A stretch of 64,000 nt of DNA from Adineta vaga (taxonomy: Eukaryota; Rotifera), in contig CP075492.1 in the NCBI GenBank assembly GCA_021613535.1, positions 11,532,001 through 11,596,000 of the forward strand. The letters run 5' to 3'. Position 1 is the first letter of the stretch; each line of letters opens with the position of its first letter. Below the pieces are notes generated by a model. The model saw only the letters and a program-made list of their open reading frames with translations, was not told the origin of the DNA and did not search any database. Below, piece by piece: positions 1-12,001 of the stretch. The position numbers and the translations under genes are program-made.

Positions 1-222
1 TAACTCAATCATAACCCGACATTGAAGTGATGAAGAAAAAAGACACAAAGCTTTTTGTGACATTGTATTGTGACTGGTAACAATAAACAAAATATCAAGT
101 GATTGTCGACCATTTTTAATCTCACGTTCTAGCATTGGCCATGCTGGATGAATATTACGTTTGAAATAATCAATATCAAATAGTTTTCGATTTAATAAAC
201 GAACAATTTTGCCCGATTGCAT
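1..222 (-). CDS. N-terminal part of an unrecognised protein, cut by the window edge
   Basis: An open frame starts at an ATG at 222 and runs leftward without a stop to the window edge (74 codons visible). An acceptor-like tract (pyrimidines then ACAG) lies about 12 bases upstream of the ATG with an in-frame stop between them, so this ATG is a reasonable start behind a 5'UTR intron. The visible peptide is soluble-looking, begins MQSGKIVRLLNRKLFDIDYF, and has no signal peptide or motif I recognise. The rest of the gene lies outside the window. Product unknown. Confidence 0.5.
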   Translation of the reverse strand, partial: MQSGKIVRLLNRKLFDIDYFKRNIHPAWPMLEREIKNGRQSLDILFIVTSHNTMSQKALCLFSSSLQCRVMIEL

Positions 223-1023
223 ACTAACTTATATCTGTAAGGAAAAAAAAATCTTTTCGATGTACTTACATAATTCTTAGTATAGATTTATGCGTTTTCT
301 TTGAACATTAAAGAAGAGTACATTGTGAATCTCATCTAAAATTTCGTCAACTATGATGGGAAGGTTCTAGGTACTGAAGTAAAGGTGAATGAATACGGTG
401 AATATCGATGATTATTTTTCGATGCTACTTTTGGCAATATGTTTTTGTCCGTATAAAACAAAATATTTTTGCTATATTCAAGTACTTTATTCTTAAAAAT
501 ACATAGTTATAATAAATGCAATTCATCTTGAATAGAGTATGAATAGATTCAAAGCGCCTCCAGTAAATCAAAAATAAAAAAAAAGGTGCAATATTTGAAT
601 TGTATATTAATTTAATAGAATTATATTTTACGTATTGAAAGGGATGCACAGCTTGGTATTTAATAAGTGGTAATTGTACGTGAATAAAATGATGCAGTTT
701 GTAAAATAAAATCCTTGGAAAGTACAAAACTAATAACTGAGTACCTGAAATTATAATTTTTGTTTTCGTCGGAAGTATGTTCGAAGAAAATTTGATAAAA
801 CTATTCTCATGTTCAGCAAAAGAACATGTCTGCATATAGCGTCCTCTTACTTTTAATTTATTATCATTGGTTCATATGATGTCAGTAATGAATCAATCGA
901 TTGACAACTCATGAAGTGAAGAAGAGAAAAAAACGAAAAGAAAACAACATCTAATCATTCTAAGTGTTTGTGTAAATACGTTGATCGTGTTTTCTCTCTG
1001 TTTCGTAGAAGAATCTCATCAAA
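223..1023. other. Intergenic; divergent upstream regions
   Basis: AT-rich spacer between the leftward partial gene and VPS45, so both promoters should lie here. A 136-codon leftward open frame in 425-835 has low-complexity hydrophobic composition and no splice or homology support. No RNA gene seen. Confidence 0.6.
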
Positions 1024-3371
1024 ATGACAAATATCAATGTTATTGAAGCTGTGCGTTCTTATATCAATCGAATGATTGAAGATTGTGGTCCAAGTATAAA
1101 AGGACTTGTTATGGATAAAGAAACGGTTTAGAAAAATTCTTCTATCTTTTGTAAAATGAACTTTTTCATGATTTTTAGGCTTCAATTGTTAGTATGGTCT
1201 ATGCTCAATCGGAAATTCTTCAAAAAGAAGTCTTTCTTTTCGAACGTATTGATATTGCCGGACAAAAATCATTGAAACATCTCAGTGCTATTTGTTTCCT
1301 ACGACCAACGGAAGAAAATATTCAATCATTAGTACGTGAATTACGTGAACCAAAGTATGGAAGTTATTTTATTTGTAAGTTTATCGATTAGTTTAATATA
1401 ACTTCTGAAAAAGCTTTGTTTCAATTTAGATTTTACAAATTTTGTTGAAATGAGTGATATCAAAATTTTAGCTGAAGCTGATGAATTTGAATGTGTTCGA
1501 GTTGTCCAAGAATTCTATGCTGATTATTTAGCAATTAATCCACATTTATATTCACTTAATATTCCACTTACTTATCAAGTAAGAAGAGATTTTCAAAGGA
1601 AATTATTTTTTTGAAATATATAAATATATTAGAAAAATTACGAATGGAATGAGAATACTCTTCGTCGAACAGTTCAAGGTCTCATGTCATTATTACTTTC
1701 ATTACGAAAGAAAAGTGCAACAATTCGTTATCAAAAATCATCAAACATGGCAAGAATATTAGCTGATAAACTGTTTGTAAGATTATTCGATTCGGAAACT
1801 TCATTTTTCAAACTTTTCTTTTCAGAGTACTTTGAAACGTCAGGTAGATTTTTCTACACCAAATCCAAATGATATTAATCAAACAATAGTATTGATTGTT
1901 GATCGACGTGAAGATGCAATAACTCCATTATTGAATCAGGTTTGTTATGAATAGAATAGATAGAACGAAAGAATGAGTTTTTCTTTTCTAGTGGACATAT
2001 CAAGCAATGGTTCATGAATTGATTGGAATTAAAAATAATCGAGTTAATCTCAATCAAGTACCTGGTATTACCAAAGAATTAGAAGAAGTTGTGATGAATG
2101 CAGAATATGATGAATTCTATGCTAATGTAAAAGAAGAAGAAGACGAAGATTAGAGTTCTTTTATTTTTATTCTGATCTATTTAGAATCTGTATAGTAATT
2201 TTGGTGAAATCGCAACAAATATTAAAGGATTAATGGAACATTTTCAAGAGAAACATAAAAGTCAATCAAAAATTGAATCTATTGGTGATATGAAGGTTTG
2301 TATTCAAATTAGGTTTTGGTAATCGAACATTTATATTTCTATTAGGTATTCATTGAAAATTATCCACAATTCAAAAAACTTTCCGGTACTGTTTCCAAAC
2401 ATGTGACTATTGTCAGTGAATTATCTCGTCTTGTTGGTCAATATCATTTACTTGAAGTTAGTGAAACTGAACAACATTTAGTTTGTCAAGGTGATCATAA
2501 TGAAGTTGTACAAGTATGAAACAAAGATGAATATTTTCTATTTTCTTTCTCTATTTTATTCATCTTTAGAAAATCAAACGTTTAATTAAAGATGATAAAA
2601 TTCGTGAAATCGATATTCTTCGTCTTTTATCTCTCTATGCATTACGTTATGAACGACATGCAAGTAATGAATTAAATACATTGAAATATGAAGCACAAAA
2701 ACATCGTCGATTATCAGACAAATATATACAAGTATATCAAAAATGAACATCAAATTTTTATCTTTTCTTCTCTCTTTTAGTTTCTTCAAGCTCTACTTGA
2801 ATATGGTGGTTCAAAATTTCGACAAGCTGATCTATTTAATACTCAAACACCAATGGCTATAACACGACAATTCATTCGAGGATTACGTGTAAGTAAAAAA
2901 CGAAGTGAATTTATCTATTTATAGATTGTTTATTAATATACATAGGGAGTAGATAATGTCTATGCTCAGCATGTACCATTAATAAAAGATTTAATTGATC
3001 AATTACTACGCGGCAAATTAAAGGATACATCGTATCCAAATGTGAATTCAAAAGAGCAAGTAGTATCACAACAAAATTTATTACAACAAGGTCAAATTGT
3101 CAAGTAAGATGATTTCATTCCTCCCGAAAAAAAAAATCACTCATCTATTGTTGTTTTGATTAGACCAAGTGAAATTATTATTTATGTCATTGGTGGTGTA
3201 ACTTATGAAGAATCTTATCATATTCAAATGATGAATAAACAAAGTGCACGTATTTTATTAGGTGGTTCATATTTACATAATTTTTCATCGTTTATCGACG
3301 AAGTACTTGATGGTGCACCTTCAACATTATCTGCTGCATCACATGAACTTCTTTCAACAAGACGTCGTTAA
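1024..3371 (+). CDS. VPS45: VPS45, Sec1/Munc18-family vesicle fusion protein
   Basis: SM-family protein that binds syntaxin-type SNAREs (Tlg2/syntaxin-16) and promotes vesicle fusion at the TGN and early endosomes. About 12 exons can be joined with consistent phase: 1024-1125, 1179-1374, 1430-1578, 1633-~1776, then exons near 1827, 1992, 2184, 2346, 2572, 2782, 2946 and 3163-3371. The strongest family signature is the block [13 protein letters not shown] joined across an intron to [12 protein letters not shown], typical of VPS45. Further matches are [28 protein letters not shown], the [16 protein letters not shown] segment and a C-terminal [12 protein letters not shown] block. The start ATG opens [20 protein letters not shown], as in the family. 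The product is about 550 residues, the usual length. All introns are short (about 50-60 bases). An AATAAA lies near 3432. No broken element seen. Confidence 0.96.
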
Positions 3372-4396
3372 TTCATATACATATATATATTTTAAGTCAT
3401 TCAACTTGCTTTTCTTTTTAATGTTGTAACAAATAAAATACAGAATAATCATCTTTATGTAAAACATGTTCGAACAGAATCGATTTGCTACTTTGCCTAA
3501 TGGAAATCTTTGTTCTATTATGAAGATTCATACATCATTTCTATCGACATTTGTTTTCTGTTTTCACATTAGGCTATATTCATCTCTGTTCTATCTGGTT
3601 TCCAATATACAACAGTTGTTTACAGGCTTATTCAATTGGAAATACCAATCAATAGACCTGAATTTCTTTTCTTTTTCTATTTCAATTCAATATAATTGAT
3701 ATGAAAAAGAATTTCTTTGATAGATCTCGTTACGTATATCGACTTAGTAGGTCTTCGATGGAGTCTATTCAGAAAATTATAGTAAATAATGAGAATGCTT
3801 ATCGAGATAACATACCAAAGTCATAAATCATCGCATTCATTCTTCCATAAAAAATAATTTCGAGAAGCAATAGAATTTTATTGCTTCCTTCATTTGTCTT
3901 CGCTATGTCCATATCGATCTATACATGTTAGAACATACATTTGACATCTAAAAGAGTACACAATTACTTCCCGTATAGAAAAATTTCAATAAGTCATTAT
4001 TATTTCTCGTAAAAATTTTACTTTTTCGAAGCATGTAACAAAAAAAATTGACGTTGTACACTATCAAGCGTATGTAATTAGATGTAGTTTTTGCGTTCTA
4101 TAGTGATTGTAGACAATACATGAAAATCTTTTACATACATATATATATATATATTATCGAAACATTTGTGACATCCTAATGAAGATAATCGTTTTCTTCT
4201 CCTTCTTCTCTTTCGAGGAACTAGATAACTAATACTTGATGATGTTTTATTTGCTATATTATACTTGTGGTTGTTATTAATGCATTTATCAACGATTTCA
4301 AAGAGAACAAATCACCTATTAATTCAAGTATTTAATCTTTTGTTATTTTTAAAACGTTTTGTAGAAAACTTTCATCTTTCTCTCTTATTTATTTAG
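3372..4396. other. Intergenic, VPS45 3' region and AT-rich spacer
   Basis: Contains the VPS45 polyadenylation region (AATAAA near 3432) and AT-rich DNA with a short (TA)n tract near 4138-4154. A 77-codon open frame at 3466-3699 lacks coding character. No RNA gene seen. Confidence 0.6.
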
Positions 4397-4567
4397 ATTA
4401 TATCAAATGAAGCATTTTCACATTTAATCAATCACAAATCACTTGTTTCACTACCATCAAAATATCTCCTACCAACATTTCAAATATGTCTGTATTTTCC
4501 ATTCATATATCATCATCCTTGGCTAATACTTAGAGGTAAATTATTAACTCTTGTATCTAAATATCAA
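4397..4567 (+). other. Isolated exon-like segment, 57 codons between splice consensus sites
   Basis: A stop-free stretch of exactly 57 codons is preceded by a pyrimidine tract ending TTTAG and followed by GTAAGT, so it has the form of a phase-0 internal exon. The translation contains FSHLINHKSLVSLPSKYLLP and then a hydrophobic, aromatic part. The order LIN...L.SLP is loosely like the DEUBAD/ASX-homology region of ASXL proteins, but this is a weak visual resemblance. No partner exons could be found on either side, so it may be a lone exon of an undetected gene or a relic. Confidence 0.3.
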
Positions 4568-5261
4568 GTAAGTATATATATATATATATATTATTCTAGA
4601 AGAAGAAAAAAATCTTCTTTTGATATCTCAAATGTCGTGCTTGTTTTTGAGTTCCATGATAAAGAAATAGATAGATAAATGATAATTGTGACATTCTGTA
4701 CTATGTTTTTCTTTTCCGTTTCGGAGAATTCATTAACTACGCCCATTTAACGTTATTTCGATCGACGTCATCATTATTTATCTTGACGTGAAACAAAACT
4801 TCGCTCTTCGTACATCTTCATTATGTAGCGAGAAAAAAGAACTACGCTTGTTTATATGAATAGTTGAATGAGTCGATGTAAATTTTGTTTTCTAGGTAGG
4901 AAACTATTTCGATGATTTATGATATGTTTTAATTGTTCATTTGTAGAAACAACTCTATTGATTAATTGATTAGTCAAAAAACCTCGATAATCTACTATCA
5001 TTCGGCGATTTTTTTTCTTTTTCTATCATTTGTTTCTATCTGAAGAAAGAAGGAGAGGAAAAAATCACTTGCTCGAGTTTTCTTATGAAATAGACAAGCA
5101 CAGATGTGGTGGTAGATGAGAAGAGAGAATTAGAGAAGAAAAAAAAAGGAGAAAACTGTCAGGATATATAACGACATTTAATACTAATCTGTGCAAGTGT
5201 TTGGTTAATAAATCTATACTCGCGATTTATTGCTACGAATGTCTTTTGATTAAATATTGAA
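4568..5261. other. Non-coding, upstream of the membrane-protein gene
   Basis: Starts with a donor-like GTAAGT and a (TA)n run near 4571-4592, then AT-rich DNA with purine-rich patches near 5040-5160. No reading frame of coding character. Presumably holds the promoter of the gene starting at 5262. Confidence 0.5.
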
Positions 5262-8203
5262 ATGACGTCTCATACGAAACAAAAGTGGAATCATGTGACA
5301 ATACTGTTTCTAATCGTTTCTATTGGTGAAATTATCGTTAAATATGGTAAGAAATTTTCTTTCTTTTTTTTCAATAATCATTAATGTTTTCCTAACGAAT
5401 TGATTCTTCATGTTCAGTTTGAATATAGAGCGACAAAACTAGTTCGAATAGTTTAAAATCTAGATTTGTAAGTCGACTTTTGAGATCATTTGTGCAGTTT
5501 GTATTTATGAGATAAGAAGATTTTCTCAATTCCCGCCTCCATATGGGACCTTATCTCAAGGTCAGATTGTTTATATCTTTTAGATAGAGATTAACTTCAT
5601 CGTAAATGTACTAAATTACATACATCTTACAGAAATATATTCTTATGCAATTTGATGGCTACTTGGAGACCTAGAGTTTACATTAGTTCCTAGATATATA
5701 ACAATCGTTTACCTCGAAATCTTCGGAAAAAAATCAACAATCATCAATCGAGACATTTCCTACGTTATTCTTCTCTTACATTCAACTGTCAGAAGAATGT
5801 TGTAATTTTTGTATATATAAATAAGTGATTAATCTGCGTATAGTGTCGATCTTTTACCTCCTTTTCTGCGGCATTTATTCCTTAGAACAATTTAGTCTAG
5901 ACGAACTACTGTGAGATTTATTCTCACACTTTACATCAGATATGAATGATCGGTTCATGTACATTGAATATCTTATCCTTCATTACACGATTTAAGACTT
6001 TGACCTTGTTCACTGACCACCAATCGTTCATATAATTATCAATTGATTTTTTTTTCTCCTCCGTTCTCCCTTCTTTTCCTCGCATCTTTACAGACGAATA
6101 TACGTTTTGACGTATCTATTTGTGTATAGTGAAAAGAAATGAGTGTGTGTATACGCCATTACCGCGTTCCTTCAATACAAACATATACATGCGCATACAC
6201 ATACATACATACATACATATGCACATCCTCGCCGATACATTTATTCGATGACATAACTGGTGTCTATAGTTGCAGAAAGCAAAATTGACGGACGGTTATT
6301 CTTCACCGCGTGTATGCTGAGCTTCTGTGTTTTTACCTTTTTCTGCTTATTAGCCGTTTTTCTCGGCAATATTTTCATGAGAAATTTATTTTCTTATATT
6401 GTTTTTCTTATGGATAATTTCAATAATTCATTAAATGGTAAGTTGCTCGATTCATAGAAAATTCTAATTAACATAATTTCTTCCAACATACACTGTCATA
6501 CTCTGTTTTATATATGATTTGAAAATTATTTTCAATCGCTAATTTGTATATATATAGGCCTTGATTTATTTTCTTCCCTCGATTTTTTTTAGTGTAACTA
6601 ATTCTTGCATAAGCATACAGATTGTTATAATATTGATTACGCACGTCAGCTTCACAGTATGGACGATATCCTATTTATTGTTAGTCAACTAAAGGTCGTG
6701 AATATCTATTTATGTATCATTTGGGTAATGCTGACCATTTTCATAACCATGGAAAAAACATCTTGAAAAAGATGTTGATATGGTCAAGCTTACCAAAATA
6801 ACCTAAATACATGGATAAGAAGAGAGATGGAAAGAAAGGCCATATCCTAGAGTATTTATATGTATTCTTATCCAAATATAAGAGTGAGTGTGTGAGCTGC
6901 TTTATATTTCTCGAAAAAAGAAAGAAATGTATGGAGTAACTATAGATGACGATTGCAGTCAATATCAAATGCTATTGTTAAATTGTCGTTAGTTATTCAA
7001 TCTATTTGGAATTTCTTCGACGTATGGGGTCAGGAGGTAATATAAGTAAGACGAAAGATGCAGCTTGTCACGTCTATAGATGATGAATATGATATCGTTA
7101 GAATCAATTATGACATATTTGTTTTCTTTTATGAAACTAATCAGATGATTTCATATGTTCTAGTCCGTCGTAATGAAACGATTTGCTGTTTGATCGGTTT
7201 TGGTATTGGTGTTGGTTGTTGTATTCTTTATCGATTCATATCAAGTTTTCTGACGTCTTCAACAAATATCATATCACCATATGATGTAAATGATACGGAA
7301 AAATATTAAATGATAAAGTTCATTTATCTTTATTTTTCTTTTCAGGTCAAAACAACAAAACCAACGATTCCTGAACGAAAACGAGAACGTTCGATTAGCA
7401 TTAAATATGAAACAGAGAATCGTGAACGAAGTAATACAAATTCAGATGAAATGACTTGGTCAGAAATGTCTTCATCGTTAAGTACCGTTAATCTACTTCA
7501 TGATTCGTATCATTCCAATTCATTAACGGGTGATTCTGGTGTGGATTGTCCAGAAATCCCAATGCGAAGTCATCAACATCATGATGATGATACAAGAAAA
7601 TATGATTCCGATTCTGGAATTCATCATGATACACGTAAGAAGAAATGTTCATCTTCATATTTCAACATTCTATCTGTTTTAGAGAAAGTTACTGAAACTC
7701 AAATGATGTCTTTTATATCAACAGAAAAAGGTTTAGAACGTGCATTGGAACAAACAAGTCGGTTTTATACGGATCTTGAACATATTGCTCTTGATCTTGG
7801 CACATTATCAAAACGATATTCACAATCCGAATCATCATTAGTTCATCCATCGATTGATGCACTTGATTGGGATTGGCTCGATGATATGCAATCACCGACA
7901 ATACAATCACCAAAAACAAATCCTCGTAAACATAATTTTCTTCGTTCAACGAATAAGAATAAAGTTCGACGAAGAATTCATGTTAATATGAATCAAACAG
8001 AATATAATGAATCTGATCAAGAGAATCGATCATTTGATTATTCAACTTCACCTTTACGACGAAGTATGAGAAAAAACGGATCTTTTGAGAGTACAAATGT
8101 GTTCATTTGTTTTTTAGGACATAGTTCAGTTTATTTTGGTTCAACTGACAATTCAAGTGATGAAGATAATGTCGGAAATGAAACACTACAAATCAAATCA
8201 TAG
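5262..8203 (+). CDS. Unrecognised membrane protein with long Ser/Asp-rich cytoplasmic tail
   Basis: Four exons join without a stop: 5262-5346, 6276-6437, 7080-7285 and 7346-8203, with phases 1, 1 and 0. The first intron is 929 bases, long for this genome. The N-terminus has a hydrophobic stretch (VTILFLIVSIGEIIV). Exon 2 adds another (FFTACMLSFCVFTFFCLLAV) and exon 3 a third (ETICCLIGFGIGVGCCILY). Exon 4 encodes a hydrophilic tail of about 285 residues with Ser-, His- and Asp-rich patches, a possible helical segment (ILSVLEKVTETQMMSFISTE) and a short acidic/aromatic motif (DALDWDWLDD). An alternative acceptor at 7164 also preserves phase and removes 28 codons of low complexity, so exon 3 may really start there. 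I do not recognise the family. The topology suggests an organelle- or plasma-membrane anchor with a regulated tail; this is inference. Confidence 0.6.
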
Positions 8204-8756
8204 ATAAGTTTATCTTATCTTTCATTTCCGGTGTATTGATCATCGATCGAAGAGCTCGACAAATATAAAACTGCTCTTTTGATACAGTGAGATCTCTCTC
8301 TCTCATTTTCTCTCTCTCTTTCTGTATCTCTCGATGTGTCAGATTTTGATATGTCTTTAACTGATGACGCGTTTTTGTACATGTAAAATTTCTTTACTCT
8401 ATGTTTTTTGCTCTTTTTTTTGGTTCAAATTGCATTTGATTATTCTGAAACAACAACAAAAATAGAATTGCTTGATAGATATTTTCCTTTATTGATCAAT
8501 TGATGATCTTGACAATATATATTCTTATCTTTAATATTGTTTTTATATTAGCCATTACTATTCTCGGCTTGTACTGAATATTTTGAAATAAAAACAAACA
8601 ATTCATGATTTTTCTATCTGAAGTGAATTATCATTCTTTCGATCATTCTTAGAAAACAGAAAAGTATATCAAATTAATTAAATAATTTATTTGAATATAA
8701 TAAAAAGAAATAATAGATTAAGTAGACACAAGAAAAGAATTGAATGTTAATTGAAA
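8204..8756. other. Convergent 3' regions
   Basis: Downstream of two convergent genes. Holds a CT-rich stretch near 8290-8330 and AATAAA-like polyadenylation signals (one near 8587). No reading frame of coding character. Confidence 0.6.
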
Positions 8757-9113
8757 TCATTCTTGTTTGAGACGAGAATCTTTAAGTTCATTAGATAAAG
8801 TTGATTCACGATCTTCAACTTCTGGTTTTGTAGCTGTTTCAGAATCTTTCTCAAAGAGAAGTTTGGTGTTATCTTTTATATCGATAGATTTTGATTCTTC
8901 ATTTACATCTTTGAATAAGAGTCTGTTCGTCATTGTTGCTTCAGTTGTAAATGATTGTTCAGATCGAAATGAATCTTTTTCCATTTCATCTAATGGTTTT
9001 TCTTCTGTTTTATCGAATTTCGATTCATCATTTGTAAGTGGAGCAGATGAAATAGTGATCACCATGGCCATAAATAAAGCAGCAAAGATGAAGATACAAC
9101 GACTGGAAACCAT
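8757..9113 (-). CDS. Small secreted charged protein, unknown function
   Basis: Single-exon frame of 118 residues. Residues 1-24 form a clear signal peptide (basic MVSSR, hydrophobic IFIFAALFMAMVI, then SSA before the likely cleavage). The mature part is about 94 residues, rich in Glu, Asp, Lys, Ser and Thr, has no cysteine, and is predicted disordered by composition. A TATA box lies about 80 bases upstream. An open frame of 135 codons on the opposite strand overlaps it, but it has no signal or splice logic and is taken as a shadow. Such short, polar, secreted proteins are often lineage-specific; no family is recognised. Confidence 0.65.
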   Translation of the reverse strand: MVSSRCIFIFAALFMAMVITISSAPLTNDESKFDKTEEKPLDEMEKDSFRSEQSFTTEATMTNRLLFKDVNEESKSIDIKDNTKLLFEKDSETATKPEVEDRESTLSNELKDSRLKQE

Positions 9114-9190
9114 GATAATGTATTCAAAAAATATTGAGTGTACAAAATTGTTGAAGAAGATCGATAGAAGTTAATACAGTATGATCGATG

Positions 9191-9199
9191 CTTTTATAG
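9191..9199 (-). promoter_or_regulatory. TATA box of the small secreted protein gene
   Basis: On the minus strand the sequence reads CTATAAAAG, a near-consensus TATA element, 78-86 bases upstream of the ATG at 9113. Spacing fits a transcription start roughly 50 bases before the ATG. Confidence 0.55.
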
Positions 9200-9784
9200 T
9201 TCAGTGAAGGTCACCGATACTATCTCTTTTTCGTTCTTTAGTTATTTTCTATTGTTTTACATCGACGAGCATTCTATTAACCTGGATAGATATAATCTTA
9301 TCAGACGATTTCGACAATAGTCCACTTCTTTGTTACTATTAACTATTGTTATCGTTCTTTGTAATATAAGATACGTGTTAGTCGATATTGTAGAAGTACA
9401 GCATAACATTGCCACATATTGGTAAAATCAGCCAGCGGTCGCCTTCGATGGGAAAGGGTTTTTAATTGAAAGAATTGTCTTTAAAATCAAAGTGTGCTAT
9501 GGTTAGAGTTTGAAACATGTTGAAACCTTTAGGACGTTCTATTTGTTCAGAAATGAACCGATATTATGAAAGCTTATTGAAAGCCGAACAAACTGTACTT
9601 GTAACATCTATTAGTATAACACTTCGTTTTGTAGAGAAACGTTAAACTCTGTGCTCACACAAACAACAAATCCATTTGAGAAATTTCGTAACGCTGGTTT
9701 TGTCGATATCAGAAAATCTTTTATGTCAATATCTAAAAACAACAAATCATAGTTTGTAATTACTTTTTATTCTAACGACACAAA
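9200..9784. other. Non-coding spacer before the cactin relic
   Basis: AT-rich with a locally higher-GC patch near 9430-9455. No coding frame or RNA gene seen. It may contain decayed sequence of the cactin N-terminal half, but none is readable. Confidence 0.5.
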
Positions 9785-11181
9785 ATGTTACCGAAAAGAC
9801 ATCAAGAAATCATGAAGCAACGCATGGCAAGGAATCGATTAAGTTTCGTTTATGAAACTTTGTCATAAACTATCTTTTTTCGACTTAGATTAAATTACAA
9901 AAACTAAAAGAACAAAGACTACATCGCGAACGTGTCAAATAGCAGCTGGAAGATGACAATTGAGCTGTTGAAATGATTGAACCATCAATTTATTTGAATT
10001 GACTTAATGTTCGTGATCTTGAAGATTTTAGTAAAAGATAATCATGTTTATTCAAAATTAGAATAACAACAAAAATCTTGTGCTACATCAAGTTGTGATA
10101 ATGTACACTATTGGAATGTTATTAAAATAATAACAGAAGATGAATTAGTTAAGAAAATTATCATTGGAAATGGATCTTAGTGAAAGAGTTAATCAACGAC
10201 AAGAAAGAGTCCATCCAAGAATAAAGCACTAACACAACTGCAACATTTGGAACAACGAATCAAGTATGATATTTTGATTGCGTTAAGGAAGTACATCTGA
10301 TTGATGTATTCAATAATAGTTAAGTTTTTAGTGAGAAATTTCGAAGAATTATCTGTCACACTATTTATTTACAGTAATCTTTTGAAAGCATAGTTTTTCT
10401 TTTAGAAATGTCAGGTCCAACTTATAATTTTAATTCCATTTTTAGAGAAGAAGGGAAAGATTTGTGCTGAAAACTTGTTCTTAAAATCAGAAATATAACT
10501 ATTAACACTGAGATTTATTTGATATTTTTATTTAGATCAAAAATTGACAATCAAACAGGTATTGATATTAGCTATTGGGAGTCACTATTGATTCAATTAT
10601 AAACACACGTGGCTCGTACATGTTAATTTGATAGACACCAATTAAGATTGAAAAAACAATTTCAAAATTAAACACAATATGTACAAATAGCTTTAATAAA
10701 CAAATCCACACAACCGATAGTTGTAGGCTTATGATAGAAATCAGTACGATAGAAAGCATTATGATGCAGATAATCCATCATCGAAAGTTGTCCAAGGCTA
10801 TAAATTTAATGTAAGATTATTTAAAATAAAAAGAAATTTTGAAAATGTTCTATTTAGATTTTTTATCCTGTTTTGATTGATAAAACTAAAACACTAACAT
10901 ATACTCCAGTAAGTTTTTTTTATTGCTTTTCTTTTCTGAATTGATTTGCTTTTTCGACTGTTTGTTAGGACAATAGAAATTTTTTGCAATTCTCAAAGCT
11001 CATGGTAGACCACCGTATAAAGTAAGAAAAACAAGATTTCCCATAGAAAGACTTCAATGTTTTTTTTCAGGATATCGCATTCAAAATGGTGAATAAAAGT
11101 TGAGATTTGTCAGTTCGACATGGATTTCGATCTCAATTTAATAATGGAATATTTCAACTATGGTTCCATTTTTCCAAATGA
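9785..11181 (+). pseudogene. Cactin pseudogene, decayed, C-terminal half
   Basis: Cactin is a conserved nuclear spliceosome-associated protein. Fragments in the right order in shifting frames match it: a basic stretch from 9785, an acidic EDDN...AVEM.EP block near 9950, DNVHYWNVIKIITEDELVK near 10100, the ERVNQRQERV region near 10185, DISYWESLLIQL near 10565 followed by a stop, NPSSKVVQGYKFN near 10770, IFYPVLIDKTKT near 10860, DIAFKMVNKS near 11070 followed by a stop, and the hallmark C-terminus RHGFRSQFNNGIFQLWFHF near 11117-11175. Several old intron positions still show GTAAG and TTTAG. In-frame stops (for example at 9940 and 10600), frameshifts and loss of the final basic tail show it is dead. 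No intact cactin is in the window. The identification rests on the order of many short matches. Confidence 0.85.
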
Positions 11182-12001
11182 AAATATCGACGTTAGACGT
11201 TTATTTTTTGTGTATTTAATAAACAACTCAAATAATAAAATCACTTTTTCATCGCCAAGAACAGAAGTTCGTTCTTATCAAACTGTATCTGCTGTGTTTT
11301 TATTGAGAAGTGTATTTATTGAACTTGAAAAGAAACTAACTATTTTATTTACTATACAATAGGATAGAACTATTATTCAATGAGAAATTCAACGCTAAAA
11401 GGTAAAGGAGAACAGGAAAAGAAGAGAATTTCATTTACACCATGGACAAACGAATATATGACTGTTCTCTATCGATATAGGTCGAAGTATGTCTTCTATA
11501 ATTACTTAATAGAAAGTAAATGATTTATAAGAAATATCTTCCTTTTCTCTCTCTCAACGATCTTAATATTTGAAAATATCTTTTTTCAATTTGTGTAGTC
11601 ACTTTTTTACTTTTATTTTGCTAAATATGAGTTCAAAAGAAAAATGTCAATTGAATGCTCATCATACCGATGAGTATTTTGAAAAAGAACAGTTTCAGAT
11701 GTGGTAACAAATTATTAAGAAGATTAAATACCTTCATAAATAACTGTGTTCCATTTTTTTAAAACATGAGGGTGATATACTCGGTGCATTTAGCTTGCGT
11801 AATGTCAAAAAGTTAATGTGAACTATCGGTACAAAGAAAAGAGAATAGCGAACCTAGGTCAACCAATTCGACGTTGGATCCGATGAATTAAATAAATTCT
11901 GCAAATACCTAATTTCTTTGCATTTTTCTCGAATTTAAAAATCCTCTACTTATATTTCGTATATGCTCAGTTAGAGTATGATTCGTTTGGACTAGTTAGG
12001 A
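11182..12001. other. Non-coding, possible further gene relics
   Basis: No intact gene. Short coding-like scraps occur, such as ISFTPWTNEYMTVLYRYRSK near 11425 and a 26-codon frame from an ATG near 11630 ending at a TAA, but none extends or splices convincingly. Best read as decayed DNA continuing from the cactin pseudogene. Confidence 0.4.

Noticed and set aside
425-835. 136-codon minus-strand frame
   Set aside because: Hydrophobic, aromatic low-complexity composition of AT-rich DNA; no splice sites, start context or family resemblance.
8767-9174. 135-codon plus-strand frame over the secreted protein
   Set aside because: It is antisense to a frame with a real signal peptide and TATA box; its Ser-rich content is the mirror of the Glu/Lys-rich sense protein.
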